DNA of 64,000 bases from Cunninghamella blakesleeana (GCA_017871115.1 JAFCIZ010000002.1:2997501-3061500); one strand, 5' to 3'; positions 1 to 14,716 are shown, counted from the first letter of the stretch. Program-made: numbers and translations. Notes: generated by a model not told the origin, from the sequence alone.

Positions 1-3000
1 TTCTTCTCTTTCTCCTTCTTCTTCAGCTGGCTTAGACATCTATTTCAATGGCTTCACCCTACTCTTCAATTTTTATTCACATTGCCTATTCAATGGTGCT
101 TATTCTTTATAGATCGATATATACAAATAAAAATACAGGATATAATTTGGATTATTTTTTATCTGGAAAATGAAAAAGATCATTATTGTTTACAAATAGA
201 TTCATTGGATTGTCAAAGCATTTTAAATGTCATGATAACGGATGAAACATCTTTATTACCCTCCTCCTCCAAGTACACCCTGAAACAAACTCAGCATATG
301 TTTCTAAAAAAACAAATCAACTTATCTATTGTATTACATTCTCTTCAATTTAAAGCTATTTCTTCCTCATCAGCATTAACACCCATTCTATCTAAAACAA
401 ATGGTTCTATCAATGTATTTTTCAATTTAGCTTCAGATTGCCTTACTCTTTATGGTATTCATTGCGATATTTTATTTGACGACTTTCAAACTCATCTATA
501 CCCAATTTCCAATAATATCATAAATGATAACAATCAAAATATGGTATATAAATTGAAAAATAAATAAAAATAAAAACATAAACAAATGGTCCTACTTCTC
601 TTTTTTCTTTTTTTAATATATACTAAAATATACATTATTATCATTTTTTGTTCTTTATTTTAGGCGGATTTATTAAGCAATAAGACGAATGATATAAACC
701 AAGTTCAAAACAATTTACTAAATAAGGTACAAATTTAATATATTAATATATACAAATGTAATTTTTTTAAAAAGTATTAAACTATTATATATATATATAT
801 ATTATATACTTTATATGCAGCTATCCACTTGGTGCTTTTTAACATGGACAATAAAATCGCCAAAACTTGGTATATTGTATGACTTTAACAGTAATGATAA
901 TATGGTTCATACTCGATGGGAAATTGAAAACCTATATGTATCTTATTTGGCTACTACTACAATTATGCAAAAAAATGAAACTCAAAAATATGATCTTAAA
1001 ATAACAATGAACTCTGTTTTATATCAGTTAAAAGATGATTTAGCACCAGATAGCACCATAAAATTATTTTGTACTTCCAATTTATTAATGCATGCAAGCT
1101 TATCTCATCACAAGACTCAACCTCTTCATATTAATAATAGCATGTTGCAATTCGTTTTTAACCTCAGCCAGCCACAATTAACTATTGATGTTACTAAACT
1201 TCAATTATTGAAATCATGGACCCAGCAAATCAAATCATCATTCTCATCAACAGCAAATAATGAATCCATACATAAAAATAATAATATAAAGTATGATGAT
1301 AGCACAAATAATATTATAAATCATGATCAACTTCAAGTACCATTGCCTATGATGGATATTTCTCTTGTTTTATTATCACCATCTATTCAGTTTATTGATT
1401 ACTCTTTTAAAGATAAATCCACTGTTTCTACTAATAATACTAGGGAAACTAGAGTGTCGGGCTCTTTGGAATGTGCAAGTATAAGGTGTTTAATTTCTGG
1501 TGAATATGAACCAAAAAGTGGCTCTTCTTTATTATCGTCATCAACAGCAGCTCTTCGTAGAAAACGTTCTTCAACACTTATCAAGAGAATTTCATCCTTA
1601 TCTAACCTTAAAAGAAACAGTAATGATAATGATAATAACAATCATCGACCCAAAGTGACATATTCATTCCCTTCATCTTCACGTATATATAAAATGACAT
1701 TCTGGTTAAATATTGACGAAATGTATGTCAAGTATCTCCAACAAAATAGTAATAAAAATAATTGGACCCCATTCATATCATCAAAACATTTAGATTTAGC
1801 ATTCAACATACAATTTATACCCTCACCTCATTTAATTCAGCCAGATAATATAACAGATGGTGAAATTCAAGCTACAATGGAGCAGTCATATTTATATGTT
1901 TGTAATAATATACTAGATGATCAACCTATTGTATATTGGGTTAATTTGCTACAACCACTATTAGGATCACCTTCTATACCTATTGATCCTTCACCACATT
2001 TTGATATCTCCTCCCCTCCTTCAAAAAAACTATTAGTCTTTTTAAAAATATACCAACGTTTTACAGCAAGTATATCTCTATTAAAAACAACCATTGTATT
2101 AATTGGCAAACATAGTAAACAACTAGAAGGTATTCATCCACCCCATGATTATTTAGATAATGCACCTACCTTTGATATGATCGCTTCTGTTCGCCTTTGT
2201 ATTGAAAAAATATCTCTTGAATTTGCTAAAGCTAGTAATAATCAATCACCACCATCATTACTCTTACCAACAACAATTGGAAAAAATTCACCACCGTCAC
2301 CACCTTACGAATCTGTTGGCACTTTACGATTTTCATTCCATCAAATTGTTTTTGATCATTTTACCTCTACCTCACCTTTTTCGTATGATAAAAGCAATGA
2401 TTATGACATAGAAAAAATATATACTACGATTGCATGGATATCTCGTTTACATATTAATTTTTCAACTTTTTATCATCAACATAAAAATCAATTATCTTTA
2501 TCAACAGACATTAAATTAAGGAAATATGGAATGCAATTTTCTCTCAATAATTATTATGCAATTCTTTTAGCTTTTTGTTCTTCCTTGCAATTGAGCAATC
2601 AATGGAAACAATATATAAAAGAAATAAACGTATATAATAATAAAAACAGTAATGATGGCAGTAATTCATGGATTATAATGGATAAAATCCAATGCCAAAT
2701 TTATCGATGCGATATCAAACTTCTTTTACCAAATGAACAGCATCTATTTTTTAGGCTGGATGATACTGTGTTAAATTGGCGTAATATTAATAATGAAAAC
2801 AATCAACCCTGTATTACAATAGCAAATATGACCCTGTTTGGTACATCACCATCATCATCTGAACACAATAATTCAACAACAATAAAAACAAATATTAATA
2901 ATGATAATAATGATAATAATAGCGATAGTGATCACGTAGATGGTTGGGAAATACTCACGGAACTAGATGACATTGAATTTTTAATAAATCAACAAGATGG

Positions 3001-6000
3001 TGATATAAAAATCAAAACAATCGATACATCTATTTCTAAATTCTTTATTCGTATACCTTATCAATATCAGTTTTCAATCATTGTGGATAATGTGATTAAT
3101 TTATTAAAAGGAATTCGTGAACTAGGACAACTTGTATTAAGCAATCATCAAAATCAACATCCATACTTTACTTACTTTGGTCCTGTACCTCGTAATACAC
3201 TCATTGTGTTACCCACAATTAAATTACAAAGTGATCAAATTATTGTTTGTTTAGATGATGATCCGTTAGAAGCAAAGTTACGCAAGATTTTTTCCGTTGG
3301 TCAAGCAGAAAATGCTCATCGGCTTGTTTTAGAAGAGGAATTTGAAAAAGAAGAAAAGCGATATGAAAAAGAAAGAGCGTCTTCTATTATTCAGTATGAA
3401 ATGAATTATCCTAAAAGAGTTCCTATTGATACTGCACGGCAGCGATTAAATGAATTACATTCTTCTTCTTGGATTAAAGCTATCAATCAATGTAAACAAT
3501 CTGAATATGAACATTATGATCGATTACGTCAATGTGATTATCGTTACCGATGCCTTGCTGAACGCCTGGATGAAGCCTATGATGACTGTGATACTGGGTT
3601 TAATGGTGATAACTATGCTGATCTTTTTCGTATCTCTGTGTTACCTTTTCCTTTACAAGCTTCTTTATCTCAATTGACCTTGAAGGATAGTTCCTTAACA
3701 ATTACACAATATACTTTTTCAATGGACGATAAAAAGGTTTTATTATTTATACACAACATGGGGAATCATGTACCTATTAATTCAATTTTTTCATTTTTAA
3801 TTCCTTTTCAATTCCATTGGCAATCTGGGGAAACTATGATTAAAATTCGTGATTACCCTCTTCCTTTATTATCCATTCCATCAAGCTCACCTCATGATTA
3901 TGAAGATCAACAGTCGCATTTGTTAATGAAACCGCCCTCTTGGTCACTTTCTGGAAAGTATGTTATTGCGGATGATATTGGTGTAAAAGAAGGGTCTAGA
4001 CAAATTTCATTAAACATAGTCAGCAACAATATTGATTACAGTCATGATTTTAATAATCCAACAGCATTATCACCATCATCATTATATACAATAAATATAG
4101 TTAGAACAGCTTCACCTACTAAATTTTATTCTCAAGTGGATTATAAAGTTTATACATCAGCAACATGCATGTTATGTTGGTCTATTTCCTATCAACCGGC
4201 TATACAAGACATTATTACCATTTTGGAAAGCCTTACGCCTCTATCAGTAGATCCATCACCGAAGATTGGGTTTTGGGATAAAATTCGATTAATGATTCAT
4301 ACAAAAACAAAAATTAGCTTTGTTCATCCTCAAGGTGAGTTTGCTTTCATCATGAAAGGAACAAGAGATCCTTATTTACTTTTGAATCATGGGGCTGGGA
4401 TGGCAAAATATTGGAAAGGGCAAGTAGTTTGGTATTTAGGTTACGATAATCCTCAAAAGGAATTTATTCAAATTCAAAGTCAATTTTACACGTTTGGTAT
4501 ACCTGACTTAGTTCGTAGTCTTCGTCATTGTAATAATAAGAATGATAATTCTTCATTGTCTTCATCCTCTTCTTCTAGTGATGGTAGACTATTTATCTTT
4601 ACAAAAATAGTTATCAAACTTTCTGGGGGTGTACAAATGGGTATAGGATGTCATTTAGAACGCATATGTTCCTCTAATTGCCAAGTTTGCCAACGTACAA
4701 AAAAAGCAAAAAGATGCCAATTTTTATTTTTTAAACCTCATTATCAAGTTGTATATAAATCAAAAGATCAAGTAAATGATGTAAGGATATATATATATGT
4801 GTGTGTGTGTGCGTGTGTGTGTACTATTGCTTAGAATATTTGTATTTTATTATTTACTACTTTTAAAATCATCATTTTTGTTTTTACATTATTATTTTTA
4901 TTTATCTTTTTTCTCCCACTTATTTTTATTACTATCATGAATAGAATTCCCATGATGCATACGCCGGTTTCCGTTCTGATTATATACATTTATCGATAAG
5001 TATAATCAAAATTTCAAGTGTATCACCTTTAGATAATGATCAAGCACCGCCATCATTCCAAGATATAAATGCAATGCATCTTAGTCCTCAATCCATACAG
5101 CATTTTCTTCAATGGTATAGCTTATTTGGAGGTCATCTCAGTTTACCGGTTAGGCGGGGGTCTCTTTTTAAAAACGAAGATGAAGTGCGTGTTAAATTCG
5201 GCCAACATATGCAATCTATGAAATATAAGATCATGATGGAACCTATGACGTTTGGTTATTTCTGTATGGTAGATGAACAACAAAATAACAACAATAATGA
5301 AGACATAGCGGATATAGTTGGGTTGAAGGCAAGTGTTAATCAATTTTGTTTGGATATTCATCAAAGAAGAAAATCACGGATGGAAAATACAATAAAATCA
5401 AGTATATCATCTTTATCAAGTAATAATAATAATAATGAAGAAGAAGATTATGAACTTTATCGTGTGAAATCCAATTGGCCATTACATGAAATAGAAATTC
5501 ATTTAAAAGAGGTAGATCTACGTGCTATTTATACAACGAATACAACAACTTCGCCTAATCATCCTTCTTATTATCATTATAATGATGAAAATAAAAGTTA
5601 TCATACAGCAACAACACATTCTAATAAATGGGCAGTGGACCTTGATGATTTTGTAGAACTAGGTTATGATATAAACCCAAGTACCATTGCTTCTTCTTCC
5701 AAAGTTCTACCATTTGCTTTTTCTCCTAGTGTAGATTATATCAAAGTATTGGATCCTCTTTATGTTGAAAAAAATCATCATCTAAAAAAGACCCATGATT
5801 GTATTATTGGTTCTTTTAAAAATACACGTGAAACGCAATTGGATTATTTGCATCAACGCATGGAATCAATTGAAGATCAGATTAGAAGGTATCAACAAAA
5901 ATTGGGGCAACTGGAACATCATTTGGCTATGGAATCTTATAATACCATTTTATCGCAACAAGTAAAATTAAAAAAATTAAATAATAATATATAAGCATTG

Positions 6001-9000
6001 GCTGTTTATTTATTTTATTTTTATTTTTATTTTTATATTTTTTATTTTATTAATTGTTAATTATCATTAGGAAAGAGAATGTATCTCTATCATTGATAGG
6101 TTATATATTAAAAAGAAATTACTTGAAAAATATATTGAAAACATTTGGGAATCATCACATCAATTTTACAGCACTGGTACAGATAACACAACATCATATC
6201 AACTCGATAAATCACTAATGCAATGGGAAGAATTAATGGGAAGGTTTAAGGAAAGATATATAATCCATAATCCTCAAATTATTTGGACTACAGCAGTACA
6301 AGATATTGTTAGCCGTTGGAGGGATGCAAGATCTCAACATTATATTCATTCTTATAATATATCTAGCCGTGCTACGCAGTTTTTAAGGGAACTTGTTGAA
6401 AAATGTACACTGAATTCAAACCAGCAACAACAACCCCCACAACATGATCGTCCTAAAAATCCATCATTTTATTTTGAATCAAATAATCAAGAAAATATAT
6501 TGGATTCCTACGCACCAAGCGATCTTTTAAATAAATTGATGGATGATAGAGAAAATCAATTTGTAGTACCTAATGAAACTGTAGCTAAAGATAAAATCAA
6601 AAACAATAATAAAAATACTTTAGGTCCACTTGATAATGACAAGAATTATGATGAAGATGATGAAGAAGTTTATATTGAAAATGACCCTAAATATCAAGTA
6701 AATCAGATACCAGAAGGCTGCACCTCTGAAAACATGACCTTGATCGACTTATGGAACCCTCAAATATTTTTACAGAGTAATGAGCTTCAAGATTCTGGTA
6801 TTTTGGTTGCAAACCAACGTATCCAAATCAAACAATTTGAAGTAATTGAAGCAGATAATACAGATGTAGATACAAGTATGTTGAAAAAAAGAACTGTAGC
6901 AAGTATGGAATCTATTCAACTATTTATTGTTAATCGTGCATCGATTAATATTGTGGACCTTTTAATTGACAATTTTTATGGTGTACCCAATTCAAACCTT
7001 GTGGATTTATCATTAGATCAACATAATCAACCTACTCTATTATCAGCCTGGATCCCTCCTGAAATGTTTGTAAATAATTATATCGAAGAATATTATAAGA
7101 ATAGATTTGAGCGATTTGGAAATCAGAGCAAAATTAAAGGAACCATTCAATATGATCGGTATAATCCAATAAGATCTACAACAACTACAGCAATGGAAGC
7201 ACTATCAAATGGCACTCGTTCACATCATCATCAACCATGGGATGACCAATGTAACTCAACACATCTTCATTTTACGAACTTTTCTTTTACTGCTAACCAA
7301 CATCAATATAGAATTCTTTCTCAAGTAGTGTTATCCATTTTACTTTTTAAAAAACCATCCAGTTATATTGATAGAACTAATCAACTACAAGATATTGCAT
7401 TTTCTTTGCAAACTAATGGAGAAAGTCCACTTGCTATATTGAATAATATTATCTACTTACAAGAAAAAGTACGACATTATTCTTATCTTAATCAGTATTA
7501 TCAACATCAACATTCCTTTATTCAACATGGCATAGATAATAATATGGTGGATTTTACAATAGATGAAGCAACTTTTGTACAACAGCAATGTAAACAAACG
7601 AGAAGGAAATGGCATGCTTATAAGGAGTCATTATTTTTACTTACACAATCATCCAAAGAATATATTGCTAGGCATCAACAATATATACCATTTAACGATA
7701 ATAATAAAAATAAAGTACAAAAAAATGATGATGATAAACATGAACAACAACAAAAGCAACAAACCATGGCAATTGGAAAAATTAATATTTCGATCAAATC
7801 ATTAATATGGAATATGCAAAAAGATGGAGAATCACCTTTTAGTCAATGGGTATTAGAAAATACAAATTATCATTTAACTATCAATAGTGATCAAAGTCAC
7901 CATCATACATTTGAAGTAGATAAATTATTAGTAAAAAATACAACATCTAATCCAGTATTCCAACAAGTAGTGGGTCCCTTTATAGAAGGTAAAAGATTAT
8001 CCACTTATATATCACCATATTCTTCCCCTTCCTCTTCCTCATCCAATGTTACATATCCCGATTTTTCAAGACAAAAAATGATATCTGGTCGATTAGTCTC
8101 TTTAAAACCAGTTGGTGGCATTCCTATAATTCAACATTTGGAGATTAATTTATTTCCTCTTCAATTACAATTAACTCAAACGTTTTGGCAATCAACCATC
8201 ATGTATCTATTTTCAACGCCATTACTTCCTAATTCACCTTCTACTATTTCACTTCAGACGCCATCTATAACAACAGAAACAGCAAGTCAACTCCAATCAC
8301 ATTTAAATACTGTTCAAGATAGTAAATCATCACCCTTATCATCAACAAAATCTACTTCATCACTGTCGTCTACTCACTCTGCTCATTTATTATGTACTAG
8401 TAATAATTATAATAATCAGGATGAAAGCAATCTTTTAGGAACTATAAAAAGAAAACACCAACAGCACGATCCTTCTAATTCATCAAAACACTCGTCCAAT
8501 CGTTCTTCGTTAGTAATACCACAAAATGATACAAGTTCAATGAACAGTGATACAGGTATTTGGTTTGGCGGGAAATCTTTATTAACTACTTCTTCATGTC
8601 TATCGATCCATTCTCATCATAATAATCAGCAGCAAGAGCAAAAAATAAATAGGCCACCATCGAAAAGAAATAATAGCCATGATTCACGTCGAACTTCTTG
8701 GATAGCATGGGACGGGTCTTTATCAAAACTTACAAAATTAAGTTATTCTGAAGAAAAAGATGATAAAGATGATTTAGTTATTATGAAACAACGAGCTTCA
8801 AATAATCGCACCTTTATTCTAATTAAAATTCCAAGCGCTAAACATTGTTTAAGTTTTAAGGTAATTATTTTCTTCTTTTTTTTTTTAATAATAATAATAA
8901 TAATTGCTATAAAAAAATAATAAGAATGAAAAAGCAATTTTTATTTTTATTTTATTTTTTTACTAATATAACTGATTTTATTGTATTTAGGGGAATAAGC

Positions 9001-10006
9001 AAATTTATGATCTACAAAACTTTAAATTTCGCCAACCTAATTTGGAGTACCGTAATAAAACTTGGTCATGGTATGATTTACTGAATGCATTAAAAAAAGG
9101 TAAAAGTACATATGCATATTTTTTTTATTTATGTCAAATAATACAAATAATTATTATTTTTATTAATCTTTAATATTCTTATTTTTTTATTTCATTAGAT
9201 TTTTTAAAGGCCGTAATAAGTCATAGTCCTTCATTAATTAAGGAAAAACTTTTACCACGAAAGCTATTATTTAAACATCATAAAAACAATGAATTAACAA
9301 CCAAATCAACATGTTCATCTAAAGACCATGATAAAGAAGAAGGAGAAGAGGAAGGAGAAATCAACTATCCAACTAAAATAGCACACATTTATTCCATGAA
9401 TGAAGCTTTAGAATCCCGCATATCATTTACATCACAAGATATCAAATCAATAGAAGATTTAATACATATTAAACTTTATTCTGATGACGAAGACGATGAA
9501 AGCACCTTTAATGATGAAGATAGTAATGGTATTTATAAAGAGCAGGGTCAGCATAGTATAACAGATGAAGACGAAGATGAAGATTACGAAGATCAATATA
9601 TAAATGAAGAAGATAGTGATGTTGAACATGAAGACTTGTTTTCTTTACATTCTAATGATGATTTTCTTCATAATGATGATAACGAAAATATTAACAAGAA
9701 CAATAAATACCACCAAGTTAATATGAAAATGCACCAAAAAAGCACTCTTTTTGATAAAACTGTATCAAGGTACATATCATTTTTTGTCTATCTTTTTGAA
9801 TATATAAATAAGAATAATACCAAAGCTTATAGTATAATCTATTTATATTCATTTTATTTTTATTTTTTATAACTAGATGGATACCTTTCAAGAAAGGAAA
9901 AAGAAAATTACCAGATCCTTTGGATAGTAATGATGCACTTATTGATAATGAATATTTAGAAAAAGGAAGGATACTCTTTGGAAAATCATATAGGCAATCT
10001 TCGTAG
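1..10006 (+). CDS. FMP27: FMP27/BLTP2 (Hobbit) bridge-like lipid transfer protein, 5' end missing
   Basis: Family members are very long rod-like proteins with a hydrophobic groove that move lipids at ER-plasma membrane contacts. The exons are 1-543, 664-726, 821-4780, 4945-5961, 6071-8860, 8991-9099, 9199-9769 and 9877-10006, all closing in phase, giving about 3060 residues before TAG. The family's diagnostic GFWDK motif is at about residue 1352 of the visible protein, and the stretch after it (FVHPQGEFAF, then KGTRDPYLLLNHG) matches the Fmp27_GFWDK domain. An IRDYPLPLL motif lies before it and LWNPQIFLQS near residue 2090. The conserved YDLQNFKFRQPNLEYRNKTW block opens exon 6. A Glu/Asp/Lys coiled stretch (EEEFEKEEKRYEKE) precedes GFWDK and exon 7 is strongly acidic. 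Exon 3 is unusually long (3960 nt). The frame is open to base 1, but bases 1-26 are pyrimidine-rich and end in CAG, so they may be intron. Family assignment is firm; the exact N-terminus is outside the window. Confidence 0.93.
4797..4824. repeat. (TG)n microsatellite in FMP27 intron 3
   Basis: An alternating TG run follows the donor GTAAGG at 4781 inside the third visible intron of the FMP27 gene. It is a simple repeat with no coding role. Confidence 0.8.
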
Positions 10007-10354
10007 AAATAAATCACGAAAATTACATTGAATAAATTATTTTTTATTTATTTTGCGTAAGGTTTTCATAGATTTATGCAAGTTATTTAATAAAAAATAA
10101 AAATCCATGTATCTATATAGCTTCTTTATGAGACTATTTTTATTTTTTGAAGAAAAAAAAATCATCAGCACTTTTTTTCAGCCAAATTGAAAAAAAGATA
10201 TCTGGAGCACTATTAAAGATTTAAATGCGTATTCCGAAAAAGGAAGGAAGAAATTTTTCTAAAAAATTTATTCACAGTCAGAATTTTTTTCAGTTGTTTT
10301 TTCTTTCCTATTTCAAATATTTATAATATATTATATATATAATATTATTTTTAA
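10007..10354. other. Intergenic, FMP27 3' end / NDUFAF7 promoter
   Basis: This 348-base gap between two same-strand genes is AT-rich with T and A runs and a TA-rich stretch just before the NDUFAF7 ATG. I see no gene, repeat or RNA in it. It must hold the FMP27 3' end and the NDUFAF7 promoter. Confidence 0.7.
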
Positions 10355-11113
10355 ATGTTCATTAATCTTTTAAAACGAAGTTGTACTCAGTTACCTCAGT
10401 ATGAAAAGCATTTATTAAAAAGATCTATACCAACAACAAGTTTTATTTCTCAACGATTTTACTCCATAGAAAAAGGTAGTAGTGGTAATGCTCATGGTGG
10501 TAGTAATATTAATAAGGAAGTTCTATCACCATTAGGTAAACACTTGCAGGATTCAATTAAGGTAAAAGAATAATATCAACTATATGGCATGTGTACCCTT
10601 TTAGTAATATTAGCAATAGCAATAATATTATTATCTTTATTTAATATTTCCTTTAATATTTTTTGATCTATTTTTTTTTATAATAATACAATATATATAT
10701 ATATATATATTTATAGTTGACAGGTCCTATGACATTAGCACATTATATTAGACAAGTATTAGTGAATCCACTTAGTGGTTATTATATGCAAGGTGATGTG
10801 TTTGGAGAACAAGGTGACTTTGTTACTTCACCAGAAATAAGTCAAATGTTTGGAGAGGTGAATATAATATTATCAATTATATACACATACAAATACATAT
10901 TTCCAGGAACGAATTAATATTTATATTATTTCTCTTTTTGCATATTTTTTCATCTTCTATTAACAGCTTTGTGGTATATGGTATTTAACAGAATGGATGA
11001 GACTTGGAAAACCCGATAAAACACAGATCATTGAATTTGGGCCTGGAAGAGGTACATTGATGAATGATATGATAAGAGTAAAGTTGTATTTACATTTATA
11101 AATAAATAAATAA

Positions 11114-11149
<36 letters not shown>

Positions 11150-12567
11150 CGATTAATGATGACTCGTTAAACATGGATATTTATAAATCTTATCACATTC
11201 ATTTCTTTTTTTTTAATAGACTTGGAAACAATTTCCTTATTTTTACAAGACACTTACAGGTATTCATTTTATTGAAGCTAGTCCAGGATTAAGAAAAATG
11301 CAAAGAGCAACACTTGTAAAAGGATCTACTGATGGAGATGTCAAAAGAATTGAAACAAAAGAAACAGCTGGTATGAATCCCACAGAATCAATCCAAACTG
11401 AAGATGGACTTGATATTTATTGGCATGATGGTATTGAATTAGTACCAGGTAAATATATAATAGTAATAATATATGTACAATGGAAAATAAGAAGAAAAAT
11501 AAAAAGTGTAAACATGTTATCTCACAATATGTTCTTCTTCCTATTTTTTTTTCCCCACTCTGTTATTTAGAACAATGGTCTTTTATTATGGCACACGAAT
11601 TTTTTGATGCATTACCGGTACATAGCTTCGAGGTAATACAAACTCGTAATAAGGGCATTAAGAAAGGTCTATTAAATTTACTCAAAAATATTATATCCAC
11701 TAATTTTATCATAAATCTAGAAAACTTCAGAAGGTTGGCGTGAAATGCTTGTAGATATAGATGATACTAATGAAAGGTGAATAAATAAATAATAAAATAA
11801 TACCCACAACATTAATATTAAAAAAAAAGATGATATCTTATATAATATGGCAATTTTTTTTTTTTTTTTTTTGATAATAAAATAATAGCGAACATAATTT
11901 TCGATTAGTTAGAGCACCTAATGAAACAATATCAAGCAAATTTTATCTTAAAGAAGAAAAATATTTGGAATTTAAAGAAGGGGATAGAATTGAATTATCA
12001 CCTGACAGCTGGCAAATTGGACAAAAAATGGCTAATTTAATTGACAACCATGGTGGAGCAGGTTTGATTATTGATTATGGCCAAAATTATATTCAAGGTG
12101 ATACGTTAAGAGCTATTAAAAAGCATCAATTTGTACATCCAATGATTGATCCCGGTAGTGCTGATCTTAGCGTAGATGTAGATTTTTTAGCTTTGAGGGA
12201 AAATATGACCAAGGAAAATGGTAAATATATATGTATATATACGACGAATCATAATAAATTTATAAGATAAAATTCTAATTTATATTAATTTTATTTTCAT
12301 TTTATTTTTTTAAAAAATAAATAAATAGACATAGCTATTTATGGACCTGTAACCCAATCAGAATTTTTACAAAGCTTGGGTATTCAAGTTAGAATGGAAA
12401 CGTTATTCAAAAATGCAAAGGATAGTGCAAGTAGAAAAAACATTATCGAAGGTTTCAAACGTTTGTTAGATCCAGCTATGATGGGAAGAATATATAAAGT
12501 TCTGTCATTTACAAAAGAAGTAACCGATGGAAATGAAAAACCTGTCGGATTTCAACATTTAGAATAG
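10355..12567 (+). CDS. NDUFAF7: NDUFAF7/MidA-type mitochondrial protein arginine methyltransferase (complex I assembly)
   Basis: NDUFAF7 is a mitochondrial SAM-dependent arginine methyltransferase (DUF185 family) that symmetrically dimethylates a core complex I subunit during early assembly. The exons are 10355-10561, 10717-10857, 10967-11077, 11220-11448, 11571-11632, 11721-11776, 11889-12220 and 12329-12567, coding 458 residues, a usual length. The first 35 residues are basic and lack acids (KRS, LLKRS, SQRFYS), as in a mitochondrial presequence. Family motifs run in order: GPMTLAHYIRQVLVNP, EQGDFVTSPEISQMFGE, the SAM-binding loop EFGPGRGTL (about 139-147), IEASPGLR, AHEFFDALPVH, GWREMLVDI, IDYG, and the C-terminal GFQHLE. 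A partial, broken copy lies at 20405-22126. I am confident because every exon aligns with the family and all splice phases agree. Confidence 0.95.
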
Positions 12568-13053
12568 CTTTGTACAAAAATAAAAAATAAAAAAGGAAAA
12601 AGAATTATCAATAAAAATGGATATAAACAAATATAAAGATAGATTTGCAAATTTATTGGGATTTTCATAAGGTTTATAATTTTTCTTTTTTTTTCTTTTT
12701 CTTGTATGAAACCATTTCATTAATTAATACATGCACACACACATATATATATATATATACATATTATATCATTAAACCGTAATGTACACATACACACATT
12801 TATTTTTAATTTTTTATAAAAAAACTAGTCTACCTCCAAATTTCACCAACCTAAAATAGACCAATCACTTTATAATTCAACTTCTAACCAAAAGTAATAA
12901 TTATAACTCTTGTTATATTAAAAAAAGATTAAGTATGTGAAAACAAATTCAAATATAATATAAGATAAAAGATAAATAAATTTTATCGAGAACGTAAAAA
13001 AAAATTAAATAAATATAAGCTATATATATTTTTTTAAGAACAAATTTTTTATT
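12568..13053. other. Intergenic, AT-rich, no gene seen
   Basis: This 486-base stretch follows the NDUFAF7 stop. It has a CA/TA microsatellite around 12730-12765 and A/T runs. I find no coding signal. It ends at the tail of the decayed secreted-protein copy on the minus strand. Confidence 0.6.
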
Positions 13054-13686
13054 TCATAATGGTATTTGGCAACCACTACTTAAATTGCATCTTTCACACC
13101 ATAAGAAATATTTACCTTTATTAGCATTTTCCTTACCTTTATTAATTCAAAAGTTCAAGTTCACTCAACTGTGACCATCTTTATAATACTTTATAAAGAC
13201 ATCCTTTCATAAATTACAAGTCTGAATAGTTCCAATGCATTTTTTCTCAGACTACAGCATTTCTTAGATTGATAATTCCAGATTCCCTCTGATGTACTTG
13301 CTGCCTTTTTTTTATAATCAAAACCTTTGCCGTATCATCAAATGTATTTTCCAATTCTTGTAATGTATTGTCATCATTGTTAGCAGCATTGATAACAGAC
13401 GTATATATATCTTTATCAGCCATAAAATAAGTCACAATATATCCTACACCTTGGTTCCATAGCTTTACACCATATTTTTCACCACCATTGCTTTAACTGT
13501 GTAATTTATGGCTATATTTAAAGAGGTTATTAACAAAGCAGCTTTTCAACCAATCATAAATCTTTGCACCAGCGATAGCAACACTTCAAATAACTGATGT
13601 AATATTATAACAATCTTCAATACTTACTGCTGATACAGTTGAAATTGATACCACAAAAAATACCAATAAAAAACAGATACCTTCAT
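13054..13686 (-). pseudogene. Decayed copy of the small secreted Cys-rich protein gene at 18059-18686
   Basis: Read on the minus strand this segment aligns along its whole length with the gene at 18059-18686. The upstream CATTAATTAAAGCAATGAAG, the signal-peptide region, a segment like IYDWLK, ADKDIYTSVINAANNDD, and a tail reading FLWCERCNLSSGCQ can all be followed. The frame is broken many times: the signal-peptide part is out of frame with the rest, a stop replaces a Trp codon after the ATTTCATCAG-like core, and another stop interrupts the NYxLHS part. Only the middle (13247-13435) is open. The tail Cys pattern is preserved, which shows that the tail frame of the other copy was once coding. 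I call it a pseudogene. Expression was not testable here. Confidence 0.8.
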
Positions 13687-14249
13687 TGCTTTAATTAATG
13701 AATAGCAAATATATATATATATATATATTGTTCATATATAAAAAAAATGTTGAATTTCGATGAACATATTATACGATCAAAACAATTTTCACATGCACAG
13801 ACCAATTTTTTTTTTTTTTGCTTCCTTAAGCTTTCTCTTTCGGGCCCTGTAAATATTCACCTTTTAATGGTCCTTACTCAAAGAGGGCTATTACTAGTTC
13901 ATATACATGCTTCACAAGGTTCGTTGGTTATACAGAAAAATAAAAAACTCGAAAAGTTCTTTAGCTCTAAAACCTTAACTTTAAATAAATCAAAAATGGA
14001 AATAATAAAATATATATTATATTAACATATTTTTTTCAGTTAAACTTGTTTGTTATTTTAGAAAAATTAAAACTCCTAAATAAATAAAAGGATATACCTC
14101 TGTTATTATTTCAAAAATTTATCTCATGGCATAAAAAATACACTTTTTTTATTGAAGAAACAGAAATATAAATATGATATAAGTAAATAGGTATATTCTA
14201 GTAAAAATTTTGATATAATAGTAATATTAAAAAAAAGAATTTAATTCAA

Positions 14250-14545
14250 ATAATAAGAAATCATAACCATATGTATAGTAGATGTGATTTGTTAAACCCT
14301 GTTTGTACATTTAAGTAAAAATATGTCCGTTTAAGAAGGTAAGCATTATGTTATACAGCGTTGATATCACATTAAATATATAGATATATATAGATATATA
14401 TAGATTTAAGAGAAAACTTTTCAATGTTTTTTGTACAAAAATCATATTTTTTTAAAAAATCAAAATCAGAATTTTAATTCATTTGGAGTCGATCACTTTG
14501 AGTAAAGCAAACGATTTTAATATATATATATATTTTGATTTTTTC
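14250..14545 (+). repeat. Diverged dispersed repeat, copy 1
   Basis: This block shares ordered landmarks with 17040-17335: GAAGGTAAGCATTATGTTATACAG (14335-14358) against GAAGGTAAACATTAGGTTATACAG, then about 130 bases later the identical GTCGATCACTTTGA (14488-14501), then a TA run and a T/A-rich tail. The element type is unknown. Edges are approximate. Confidence 0.6.
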
Positions 14546-14675
14546 TTTTTTTTTAAAAAAAAAAACATTATTGAATTAAAAAATATCTAAAAGTAGTATA
14601 GTGTACATAGTATTTCTTGTAAAAGAAAACTTTTTTCGAAAAAAAAAAAAAAAAAGAAAATAAGAAAAAAATTCA

Positions 14676-14716
14676 AAAAAGGAACTTTAGCTCCGAATTT
14701 TGCGAAGTTCCTTTTT
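14676..14716. repeat. 12-bp perfect inverted repeat with 17-base loop
   Basis: The arms AAAAAGGAACTT (14676-14687) and AAGTTCCTTTTT (14705-14716) are exact reverse complements around the loop TAGCTCCGAATTTTGCG. It lies downstream of long A runs in non-coding DNA. The role is unknown. Confidence 0.75.

Noticed and set aside
13747..14025. 92-codon plus-strand open frame after the decayed secreted gene
   Set aside because: It has a long Phe run from a T tract, no homology that I recognise, and its 3' part is shared non-coding sequence (also at 22320-22480).
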